Shown here piece after piece: positions 41,088-49,933 of a stretch of 54,231 bases of DNA (positions are counted from its first letter, which is position 1; each line of letters opens with the position of its first letter). The stretch comes from Multifurca ochricompacta (taxonomy: Eukaryota > Basidiomycota > Agaricomycetes > Russulales > Russulaceae). The translations under genes were made by a program, and so were the position numbers. Under the pieces are notes generated by a model, which searched no databases, was not told the DNA's origin, and saw nothing but the letters and a program-made list of their open reading frames with translations. The stretch lies in NCBI GenBank assembly GCA_022496185.1, contig WTXG01000239.1, positions 1 to 54,231 of the forward strand, read 5' to 3'.

Positions 41088-43127
41088 TAGTGATTGGCAG
41101 GGGTAACCCTGGGGTATCCTCATTGGTACCCGTACCCGTACCCATACCCGTCACTATGGGTATGGGTAACCCGCGGGTTACCCGTGGGTCACCTGTGAAA
41201 ACGCGTGCAAGTTCTTTACTTGCATCGCGCATTTTGGATACCCAGCCCGGGACTTCCCAGACCAAGAAGATACACAACGCGTTCATTTGTGGCTGCTTAA
41301 GATCCCTCAATGACTCTTATTTTATGTTCAGAAGATTAAGATAATTCATTATTCCATTTTTATTTTATTATTCTGCTTTCAATTTTATACAAGCACAACT
41401 AAAATACAGTATACAGAGATGATTAGATAGGATGTTATAGAACATTGATGAAAAGCCTGTCAGATAACCACACAGAATGCAAAATAATTTGATGAACACA
41501 TAGCAATTTGCAGGGGTAACCCCTGGATAATTGTTTTGATACCTGGGTTACCCATGAAATGAAACGCGTGCAAGTTCTTTACTTGCATCACACATTTCGG
41601 ACATCCGGCCCGGGACATCCCGGTCAAGGAGATACGCACTTGGACACAACGCGTTCATTTATGGCTACTCAAGATCCCTCAAAGATTCCTATTTTATGTT
41701 CATAAGATTAAGATAATTTATTATTCCATTTTTATTTTATTATTCTGCTTTCAATTTTATACGAGCATGACTGTTCTTTGCATTTCTGCGCATTTCGGAT
41801 AAATGGCCCAGGCCATCCTGGTCAAGGAGATAAGCACTTGGACACAACGCGTTCATTTATGGCTACTCAAGATCCCTCAAATATTGTTGGTTTATGTTCA
41901 GAAGATTAAAAGGATCCTTTATTTACATTATTATTTTATTATTCTGCTTTCATTTCATATGAGCGCAACTGTCCTGGTGCGTTTAAGTCAACCTTCCTTA
42001 ATAGGAAGGAGGTCAGACCACCATGCGATGCAATGTAGTCACTGCCCCATGCAGCTTGTAGATACACACGGGCCTTGTTTCAGTAAACTAATTTAATAAT
42101 TTGATTATATTATAGTCTAAAGTAGTCTAGAGAGTATTTTAGATAGTGCCAGACCGGCAGAATTGGTCGCGTGTTGATAAAACAGGTGCATCATGATTTT
42201 CAAGAAGTGGATCACTGATAACACTTTTATTTTACATCGCACTGTTGATCTGCTTTGATATTTCATATGATAATACTAGAACATATTTAAAATACCCTAT
42301 AGCATACATCAGACGAGATCTTTTATTTTTGTGGCTGCAGATGTGTTTTATCTTAGAATTTCTACTGATCTTGTCAATTGTTACGCTCAGAGGGGCGTAC
42401 GCGGTCGAGTGCGGGCGGCTAGGTCACAGAGACAAGGTCAGGACGATCTTGGGTCGATGCGGAAGACAATAAGTCCAACGCAGGGTCTACCAGAGTCACA
42501 GGCTCAGTGTACAAGTCACAGAGGACGAGCACCAAAGGGACGAGTTCGGGTGGTGAGACGCAAGGAAGGAAGTTAAAGGTCCACAAGTCTACTGATTGTC
42601 ACAGGAGCTTAAGATGGGGAACCATCTGAGCGAGACTAGCTAGGGTATATATACATGCTGGTACTAGCTTAGTCATCTGTTCTTATCATGCTTATCTAGA
42701 CGCTTGTGGTTCTGGACGTGTGACTATGGAACCTTCCATCAGAACCAGTGCCACCGTCTTCCCACGTCAACTAAGGTTCAGGGTCCTTCTGTACACGAGG
42801 CATCAAACCTTACTGTCATGTGATCTGCTTCTGTACCTCATGCCGTATCCTGTCTTCTGGACTTCGGTGTGGGACATCATGACTAAGCCGGCGATGTCCT
42901 TGCGGACCCCGCGCGGCTACTGTCACTGCTTGTGTGTCCCCCACGTCTTGCCGTCTGTCAGGTACGCTGGGCAGGTCGTAACATCAATGCATGATTGGCG
43001 CCTATACCTGCCAAACCCGCCATGCGGGTACAGGTTTCCACAGGTTGGGAGCCATATACCCATACCCGTACCTGGCAAAACCCGTGGTGCTTACCCGCAC
43101 GGGTATGAAAACCCTTGACAATCACTA
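41088..43127 (+). mobile_element. hAT family 1 element, second copy, interrupted by a solo LTR
   Basis: The ends match the copy at 3217-4595 and are flanked by ATTGCACT (41080-41087 and 43128-43135). It contains the same 'cccgta' runs and the tandem units of about 200 bp. A solo LTR splits it at a site that is intact in the first copy ('atcaatgcat', near 4527). Confidence 0.9.
42379..42983 (+). repeat. LTR-E, solo LTR inside hAT family 1
   Basis: 605 bp from TGTTACGCTCAG to GGTCGTAACA, with TCAAT duplicated at 42374-42378 and 42984-42988. TATA lies in 'gggtatatatacatg' (about 42644). It is GC-richer than its host and unrelated in sequence to the other LTRs apart from the ends. It is the youngest layer of this four-level nest. 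Confidence 0.9.
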
Positions 43128-43361
43128 ATTGCACTTGTATGTACTGTTGAAAGCCACAGCCTGAGCCAGCAGCTTTGGCTTTTAGTTTCTCTGAGCCGGG
43201 CCAAAGCCCTTGCTGGGCCGTCACAATGGCCTGGCTTGGCCCGGCTTCCAGCTTTGAGCCGGGCCAGGCACATCACTAGCCCAGACTTTAGGAAAGCTGG
43301 AGCCACCTCAGGCCAAGCCAAAGCTGTGGCTTTTGGGCCAAGCCAGGCCAGAACATCACTA

Positions 43362-44384
43362 TCCTGCAAACAATCCCAGACATCTAGACCACTGAACACC
43401 TCCTTCGGAGCCCCCAAATCACGACTTCCGATCTCGCGCACGATATGGCCTGCCGACCGTAACAGGTATGGTTAGTGTTCGCTACGGGTAGGCGCAACCC
43501 ACCGGGTATGTGGTCAGGGTACATGTGGGTACGGGTCAGGGTCACATCTTCATACCCCTCATGTGACCCCTACCCGCAGACACCCAACCCTTACCCGCCA
43601 GAGCGGGTAAGCTGAAATTGGAAGGGTGGCAATGAGGGCGGCAACGCATGTGGCATTGCACCAGCCACAGAAAAACTATACAGTACATGTATTGTAGATA
43701 CTGTATACAGACCTGGTGGTCCCATTGCATACAACTTAGGCTCTTCTATGTTTGGGAGCTTGGATGAAGGCAGGTTATGTAGAGACTGCTGATTTAAAGT
43801 ATGCAGCATCTCAACCTGATACCAAAAACAATGAAGAATGGCCAGATGACGAATGGATTATAGCTTAAGTAGTACAGTGTTATTCTAGGCTATCAGACTT
43901 GAAACATAAATATCTACCCTTACCCACAGGTATACGACCCGTGGTGTACCCGTACCCGTAGTATGGCAAACCCGTACCCTTGGTGTAAGGGTCCGGGTAC
44001 ATACAGGTACGGGTATGGGTCCATGTGTTTTTACCCGCGGGTTACCTGTGGCGAACACTAGGTATGGTGCACAGCCCTACAAACCACCAAAGCATCAGAT
44101 GCTATCAAGATCAACAAGTTCCCCGCTGGGCTCGTATGAGGACCCAAATGGGAAAGGGAAGGAGAAGGCGGATCAGGAAGCTGAGATCTTCTGGGATGGT
44201 GAGCCGCGCCAGACAGCTAATATGCATGCCGAACCGGGACGCAACGGGGAGGATGGTACGCCCGTGTTCAGGTTGTCAGAAATAACCGGAGATGTACGTC
44301 TGTTTCTTCCACTCGCTTTGGGCCGCTTTGCCGAAATAGCGGGTTCAGAAATCACAGATCGAATTAGTAATCATCTCATATAAG
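43362..44384 (+). pseudogene. Tdp1-like N-terminal gene fragment, split by a hAT MITE
   Basis: A single frame runs SRPLNTSFGAPKSRLP (before the MITE) into YGAQPYKPPKHQ after it. It continues through a Lys/Glu-rich stretch to IFWDGEPRQTAN and FRLSEITGD, a pattern I associate with the start of the tyrosyl-DNA phosphodiesterase 1 (DNA repair) catalytic region in fungi. A donor GTACGT follows at about 44301, but no second exon with the HKD motifs is found before the convergent NAPE-PLD gene. The 5' part is lost in the hAT nest. Identification is tentative. Confidence 0.4.
43473..44060. mobile_element. hAT-type MITE, family 3
   Basis: 588 bp with ends TAGTGTTCGCTACGGGTAGG and, inverted, TAGTGTTCGCCACAGGTAAC, flanked by the duplication GGTATGGT (43465-43472 and 44061-44068). 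Like family 1, both ends are rich in 'acccgta' repeats. The middle (about 43610-43910) is AT-richer. No coding potential is seen. Confidence 0.9.
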
Positions 44385-44456
44385 TATTTTTATCCTTTTC
44401 TTTTCACTTAGTACATGTTTTTACGGTACCATGGCTCGGGAGAGTCTGTCGGTGCC

Positions 44457-46262
44457 TTACCCAACTTGCACTATTGCGGTCTCACCGACGTCGATGACAC
44501 CCATCCCGCCTTCCATCCACCAATCGCCGACGGTCCGCATTCCTTCATCGTCTCCCTGATGACTCGCGCCGAAGTCACGCTTGGCTTGCTCAAGCTCGAC
44601 GATCGGTTCGAGTGCTTCAAAGTCGCTACCGGCAAATGTGGCGAAATGCATCCCAAGCGAATGACGTGCGCGTAGCGCGCCGTGCATTTGTAACGCTTGT
44701 GCCGGGGTCGCGTGAAAAGAGGCGAGAAGAGAATCAGGGCTGTGTACAACCTGTGTGGGGATGATAAGGAACGCATCAAGTGGACCTCGCCTTTTCCTGC
44801 GGTTTTTATGGAGGGGATGAGATTCGCGGAGAGAAACGTACACGATAGCCAAGCCGTGCAATGAAGGAGAGCGTGGCACCGCGCCAGATGGGGAGCATAG
44901 CTATGTCGAAGGGTCCGTATTTCGAGCCGATCTCTATGTATTTGTCCACCACCAAAATTCGTCAGCTTGGCCGCTGCGGGGCCTTTTTCACTGAGTGAAA
45001 GAAGGCAGTAGCAGTAGCAAGCAAACCTTCGAAGATGGGGCATGGTCCGTTTGTCGTCATGTATCCTGTATCGCTGTCCAAGTCCCAGGTTCAAATTTAG
45101 ACTCATGAAAGAAGGGGGGTTAGGGACGGTACCCCGCAAAGTAGACCGAGGCGCCGCCACTGCCGCCGTCGGGGGTGTCGGAAAATGCCTGTTCGACGAC
45201 CCAACTTGCCCAAAGTGTCGTACGAGCATCGGTGATTCCGCGACCTACGCGGATTTCAGTTCAGTTCTCTGCTGCTAGAGAAACGTCGGACGTTGAAATG
45301 TGCGTACCACTCCCGTGTTGAGCTGGAGTGCAGACGAACTTGAGCTTCTGGTCCGCATGAGGGTGAGTTGGCAGAGTGATGACATCCCACCAGTCTAGCT
45401 CAGTAATTTGTGAAGCTGGGATACCGGTCTCTTCGAACCACTTCTTATTACCTTTTTTAAAAATGTTAGGGCGGTTGAGTGAGGGGGGGAAGATTTTATC
45501 AGATGAAAAAAAATCACCTAGAGGGACAAGGAAATGCACGCGCTCGCCACGTATTTCATTAATTTGTTGCAATGTGGGGAGGTCGAGATGATCATAGCTG
45601 CACGGGGGTGTTTGGGACTTGGTGCTAAGAAAAGACAGATTCACGTTTGTGGAGAACAAGAATGACACACTGGTTATGCGAGTAAGCCACGAACTGAAAC
45701 TCTGGCAGTTCCGCAACGGTGCAAGGTGGGGGAAGACGGCGCCGAATGCCCACCCAAGGAGACGGGCCAGCGCTGTCTGAGAAGATGGGGTCAAACAAGA
45801 CGCGAGGTGGTTCGTCATTTGGGTTGGCGGCTGCAGTATGCGGGAATTCGACAAGGAAGCTCTTGGAGAAAGATCAAGAATGGATAGGTAAGATGGCGAG
45901 AGAGAGGGAGGGAGCAGTGGTCAATTCGAGCAACTGCGACGCACCGCATGTCCAAGCCAAGTCGCCTTGAGATTTGGCTCAATGTGTTGAGCAGCCAAGC
46001 GGCCCCAATCAGGCTTGACGACCGTGACGGGTGGACGCTGATGAGATTGAGACACGCGAATGCGTTCTATGGGTATCATGGGTATGCTTGGGAGAGTAAG
46101 GAACGGAAGGCTAGGAAACCCAACCCAGTAGGGGGATGTGGTCCGCGATGGTGAATCATTACTATTGGGAGGGGCAGCATCAGACTCGACAACCATCCAT
46201 GGATTCTGAAAGAGGGAACGAGTGTCATTAGCGTGATGTTTTGGACGTGTTGAGTGCATCAT
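44457..46262 (-). CDS. NAPE-PLD-like metallo-beta-lactamase-fold hydrolase, 8 exons, 425 aa
   Basis: Likely hydrolyses N-acylethanolamine phospholipids, by analogy with N-acyl phosphatidylethanolamine phospholipase D. Exons (minus): 46262-45945, 45861-45671, 45597-45518, 45451-45308, 45244-45133, 45073-45027, 44933-44842, 44750-44457. All junctions are GT..AG and in phase, giving 425 codons plus TAA. Family marks: KPDWG and LKATWLGHA in exon 1; LFDPIFSD; the zinc motif SHNHYDHLD formed across the exon 2/3 junction; ELDWWD and FVCTPAQH; TLWASWVVE and FAGDTGY (the Asp codon spans exons 5/6); LPIWRGA; and RHSLGMHFATFAGSDFEALEP with DVGE at the C-terminus. Length and motif order fit fungal homologues. 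ATG 46262 was taken because MHSTRPKHHAND resembles the usual start; 46259 is equally possible. Confidence 0.88.
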
Positions 46263-46567
46263 GTCAAATGGAATATGGAATTGGCAATATGAACGGTGTT
46301 CGATATATTATCCCATACACATAAACACACAAACAAGTACAGCCTCACGTCGATCACAGCTTTACCAGCCTCGGCTTCTTAGCAATAAATCAATTAGTTA
46401 CTTGTTCTATTTATGAGTGATCTATTATATTACGGACATAGACGTGGAGGTGGAAATGAAATGATTAACCTAACCACCAGCCAAGCTCAGATCGGATCGG
46501 AGCAAATTACATAGATCCCTAACCTTAACCCTACTGCCACACGAAAGTCTTAAAAAAAATAAAAGGG

Positions 46568-46625
46568 CGCTGATGTCCGTTGCACGTCGCCGCCGCGACG
46601 CAACGGCGTGCAGCGGACATCAGCG
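46568..46625. repeat. CpG-rich perfect hairpin 1
   Basis: CGCTGATGTCCGTTGCACG pairs with CGTGCAGCGGACATCAGCG (18 of 19, the odd pair being G-T). The stem extends three more pairs around a loop containing CCGCCGCGAC. Confidence 0.75.
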
Positions 46626-47426
46626 TTAGGAAGGAATAGGGAAAGTGGAAAAAATGAATAGAAATGGGCAAGAAGGGAAAGGGAAAGAAAGGAAAATTTG
46701 ATAAAGACAACGCACCAAGTTTCCACTTCGGAAGTCGTCGAGTACTGCTATTCTTTCGGCCCCTTAATTGTTAATTATGAAAAGGAGATGGACATACCAT
46801 AAATCCAGCTACAACCACAAGTTTCGTTGAGAAAGCGATTGAGCGATGTCTAGACTAAAATATCAAAAAGGGCGCAAGCTAGAGTCCCAGAGATCAAGCC
46901 AAGTCTAGTAGTACATCCGAGCAAAGCCAAGCAAGAGATCCAAGCCAAATCAACAAAGCCAAGTCCAAGTCAAGCGCCCGTAGGCAGAACGAAGATCAGA
47001 GTGCAAGAGCCAGTCCAGGGGTACTTGATCTTGATCTTGACCGCGCGCTATGTAATTCGAGAAGGGTATGAGGCAAGACGTGCGTCCACGTCACTGCCAA
47101 GACCTGATCTGAAAGGTCTGAATCGTGAGCGAAGGCAAATCACTAAAAGGAGCAGTAGACGGATGAAAAACGAGGCAAGATTCCCTTGCTTGCACAGCTG
47201 GCTCTTAGTAGCTAACGGACAAACACGGGCAATCAAATACGCAACGAAGAAAAGAATACGAAACCACGCAAAAATATAGCAGATTATTTATTTTTTGATG
47301 TTTTTGGGTTTTTCTTTTTTTGATCAAGCCGTGTTTTGACACTTTGCACGCGAACCCAGAGAAAAGAGGCTGAGGGAAGACAAACAGAGAAACAAAAAAA
47401 AAAACAAGATCAGGGAAAACCCGCCG

Positions 47427-47472
47427 CTCGGCGTGCAAGTCTCTGCCGCGACTCAGAGACTCGCACGCCGAG
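47427..47472. repeat. CpG-rich hairpin 2
   Basis: CTCGGCGTGCAAGTCTCTG pairs with CAGAGACTCGCACGCCGAG (18 of 19). The loop is CCGCGACT, sharing CCGCGAC with hairpin 1. Confidence 0.75.
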
Positions 47473-47481
47473 TAGCAGCAC

Positions 47482-47533
47482 TGGCGTCTGCCCCACGTCG
47501 TCGCCGCGACTCGACAGCGTGAGGCAAACGTCA
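47482..47533. repeat. CpG-rich hairpin 3
   Basis: TGGCGTCTGCCCCACG pairs imperfectly with CGTGAGGCAAACGTCA; all differences are transitions. The loop is TCGTCGCCGCGACTCGACAG, again with CCGCGAC in the centre. Confidence 0.65.
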
Positions 47534-47663
47534 ATGATAGGCGAGGGTGAGAAAAGGAAGGACGCAGCCATGAAGCCTAGAATTGACTTGAAATCGTAGA
47601 GTACGGAGAGAATGTGAGAGTAGGCAGATGGTCATCGTGAATACCTCACACGCACGCACGTTC

Positions 47664-48281
47664 TTATGTAGAGGTGGGGGTAGTACGAGCGCGCTCGCGA
47701 CGAAGGACCGCCGCGCGACGACTAGCGCTGCGCACCATAGAGCGTAGCCTTTGCGCGGCCTGCTCAGCGGAGTACTCTTTGGGATAATAGTGTGCCAAGT
47801 CCTCGTCGTCCATCTTGCCGCGGTTGCCGAGGGCGGGGATGTCCAGCATTTTCCCGTAGCTCTTCCCCGGGTGATTAACGTCAGTCCAAAAGTCCCACCA
47901 GACGGGCTCGTGTACTACGATTTTGGGGATGTTCCTTCGATTGCGCTCACGCTTTGCAAGTTTGACCAGCTTGCTTTGCGTAGGCCGTTGACCCAGTGGA
48001 GCCGAAGTCGGCGTAGCAGATTTCGATTTCAGGACGGATGCGAGGGGGCGCTTCGAGGCAGGGGCTTTCGAGACACTCAGGGGTGTGGTATTCCGAACGT
48101 TCTGAGCGGGTGCAGCTGGGGCCTTTGGTGCTTGAAGGATCGTGATACGCACGGGTGGCTGGCATGCGGACGACGAACTTGAAGCAAGACGTTTAAGTAA
48201 AGATTTATTAGAGGAATTCGTCACTGCATTAGGCAAGTTGTCAGCACGGTATGCTGTGTAGCTACTGGGGAGGCTGACCAT
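47664..48281 (-). CDS. Hypothetical protein, 205 aa
   Basis: This is a single open frame with no recognised domain. The N-terminal half is Ser/Ala/Pro/Lys-rich and probably disordered, with a basic cluster (KLVKLAKRERNRRN near residue 107) that could be a nuclear signal. The C-terminal half looks more ordered: KIVVHEPVWWDFWTDVNHPG, then LAHYYPKEYSAEQAAQRLRSMVRSASRR, probably helical. It ends in Arg/Thr-rich sequence. ATG 48281 gives the longest frame; an upstream exon cannot be excluded. Codon bias and the absence of a good frame on the other strand support a real gene. Neighbour of NAPE-PLD, same strand. Confidence 0.6.
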   Translation of the reverse strand: MVSLPSSYTAYRADNLPNAVTNSSNKSLLKRLASSSSSACQPPVRITILQAPKAPAAPAQNVRNTTPLSVSKAPASKRPLASVLKSKSATPTSAPLGQRPTQSKLVKLAKRERNRRNIPKIVVHEPVWWDFWTDVNHPGKSYGKMLDIPALGNRGKMDDEDLAHYYPKEYSAEQAAQRLRSMVRSASRRAAVLRRERARTTPTST

Positions 48282-48583
48282 CCTTCAGTGCATTCGGCCT
48301 GGTTCGCTTGCCACCACGGGTGAGAGTGACATTCTCGATATCACCGGAAGACGGGAAGGGAACATTAAGCATCTTCAATAGCACAGAAGGCGAGTTTCTG
48401 CGAAAAGACACTGGAAGAGGTTCTTTAAACAGTTCTTAAGGGCCCGCAGGCCAAAATAATGAGCATTTTGAACATCTTTCAGCATTTGGGCCGGGCTAGT
48501 ACTAGTCTAATTGAGAACGAGAAGGAGAGGATGACGTTATCGGCATTGTCGTTGCGTTGTTAATAACCACCGCCACCGCCATC
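48282..48583. promoter_or_regulatory. Divergent promoter region
   Basis: 302 bases lie between two divergently transcribed genes. Nothing specific is recognised apart from a short GC-rich part at the minus-strand start and an AT-richer part towards the FMP46-like gene. Confidence 0.4.
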
Positions 48584-49197
48584 ATGTTCTCTGCTTTTAA
48601 AAGATCTATTGTAATGTTTTTAACATTTAATCACAGTAATTTTCCTGCTAAAATGCCAACAGCCTCAGATTTCTATCTTGTTAGCAGCTCTGTCTTTCAC
48701 GGGATGCGCTCGTTGACTTCTCAGTGTCCTGTAGTCACAACCCTTCATTACCACCTTCGACTAAGGCACTAGCCATGCTACGAGCTGCCGTGTCTTCTCC
48801 TTATCCACCCGGAAGTCCATCAACCTCTCCACTCAGTTTCAATCTAGAACTCGTTGAAAACGCCCCTCCAACTGCAGACCAAATACGCACGATCCTGGAT
48901 TACCTCCCTCGTGGTGCTCGCGATGTCGACGGTCCACACCACATTGCCGCGTTGATATCCTCTCACCCTTCTGCCCCTTCTTTGCCTGACAGACCACATT
49001 CTCCGGAGGGTTTGGTACGTCTCGCTCAGAAGAGTCCCCTCGCACTGAAATGGCCAATTGTTGTTGATTGGACGAGTGGTCGCGCCTCTGCCGGGGACTC
49101 GGAAGGTGTCAAGGATATATTGGAACATCTGAGAAAAAAAAGAGATGGTGAAATTAAAGAGGACGAGGAATATAAACCGAAGGGCTGGTTCTCATGA
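48584..49197 (+). CDS. FMP46/DUF1687-like thioredoxin-fold redox protein, 3 exons, 168 aa
   Basis: Homologous to the yeast mitochondrial protein Fmp46, a putative redox protein of thioredoxin fold. Exon 1 is 48584-48610 (MFSAFKRSI); exon 2 is a microexon of 17 nt, 48663-48679; exon 3 is 48735-49197. Joined, the start reads PQISIFHNPSLPPSTKAL, the family signature, which no unspliced frame gives. Both introns are GT..AG (52 and 55 nt). Later features are PPTADQIRTILDYLP, ALKWPIVVDW and the C-terminal KPKGWFS, characteristic of the family. The start CCATCATGTTC is the only ATG in frame with exon 1. The short basic N-terminus fits mitochondrial import. Length is normal for the family. Confidence 0.87.
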
Positions 49198-49933
49198 ATG
49201 GTGTATGGTGAGTATCTTCTACTAAGGATCCACAGGGCCATCTGCCCGCTCTGGCTCATCTTTTTATCCAGGTCTTCGGAAACGTCATTATTTCCAGCAA
49301 GTCACCGCCAATGGCGACGAGTGATCCAGATTTCCGGGTGTCTGGGTTGCTGAAGGTTTCGTGGTACGGTTGTAGGATATTGTATATCCAAAAATTACAG
49401 TGCAGCTCGCTTAAAACATATCCTCTTCACACCTCCGTGCTGGCATTCAACTCCCGTCGCCGGTGCTGCTGACATGCCACTACTTGCGCAAATATGTGAA
49501 GACAGCATTTCCGACTTTGCTGATTTTCTACTTCCACATCTTCATATGTTGAGCAGCACGAAGTACCTTCCCGGAAGCTACACGCAAAAACTTAAGTCAT
49601 GTTCATAACTATCCCAGCTAAGCATGCATGAATCTTTTCTGTACCTGCGCCATCGAGACTTTTAACAAGAGTCGTCTTATTTCACTATTTCACATACGTG
49701 TTGGCAAAGAACACCCGAATCCCCAGGATATCTAAAGCATTGGTCACATTGCAATGTCTCTGTCTCTTGCGTCTCATGGTCGGATCTCTATCTCTGGTAT
49801 TTTTGCAATATGAATTCCTTCTCTGTTCTGTAAACAAACTACGCTCTCTGCCAGCCGCACGGTTTCTTGTCCTTCCACAATAATATCTCTTTTCCTACAC
49901 AAACTACCCATTCTATTTTGTTCATCTTACAGA
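49198..49933. other. Intergenic, no gene recognised
   Basis: 736 bases downstream of the FMP46-like gene. The last part (about 49680-49930) is pyrimidine-rich ('cctctttccta', 'attctattttgttcatcttacag') and is a plausible promoter/leader of the next gene. No conserved protein frame was found on either strand. Confidence 0.45.

Larger units (their letters stand above)
40770..43278 (-). mobile_element. hAT family 2 element (inner), interrupted by hAT family 1
   Basis: The ends TAGTGATGTTCCGGCCC and, inverted, TAGTGATGTGCCTGGCCC are flanked by the 8-bp duplication GCCCAGAC (40762-40769 and 43279-43286). It is reversed relative to the outer copy. The AT-rich core matches 2400-2600. hAT family 1 sits at 41088-43127. 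Confidence 0.88.
40701..43361 (+). mobile_element. hAT family 2 element (outer, left end lost), interrupted by another family 2 element
   Basis: The pieces 40701-40769 and 43287-43361 together match the right-hand third of the copy at 2244-2745, in the same orientation, ending in CATCACTA. The missing left part was lost at the gypsy A junction. Between the pieces lies a complete family 2 insertion with target duplication. Confidence 0.8.
46263..47663. other. Intergenic region with hairpins, no gene seen
   Basis: This is 1.4 kb upstream of both minus-strand genes. It holds three CpG-rich hairpins (listed separately), a short telomere-like 'ccctaaccttaaccct' (about 46517-46532), five or six loose copies of 'aagccaag' (about 46890-46970), and an A-rich run near 47390-47405. 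Reading frames here look random. Confidence 0.6.

Noticed and set aside
44415..44675. Plus-strand frame of 86 codons near the Tdp1-like fragment
   Set aside because: It is antisense to the last exon of the NAPE-PLD-like gene, which carries conserved motifs.
44471..45229. Minus-strand frame of 252 codons inside the NAPE-PLD gene
   Set aside because: It is a wrong-frame reading across exons 5-8 and their introns. The spliced model gives all NAPE-PLD motifs instead.
46517..46532. Telomere-like CCCTAACCTTAACCCT
   Set aside because: Fewer than three imperfect units in an intergenic region; too short to call an interstitial telomere.
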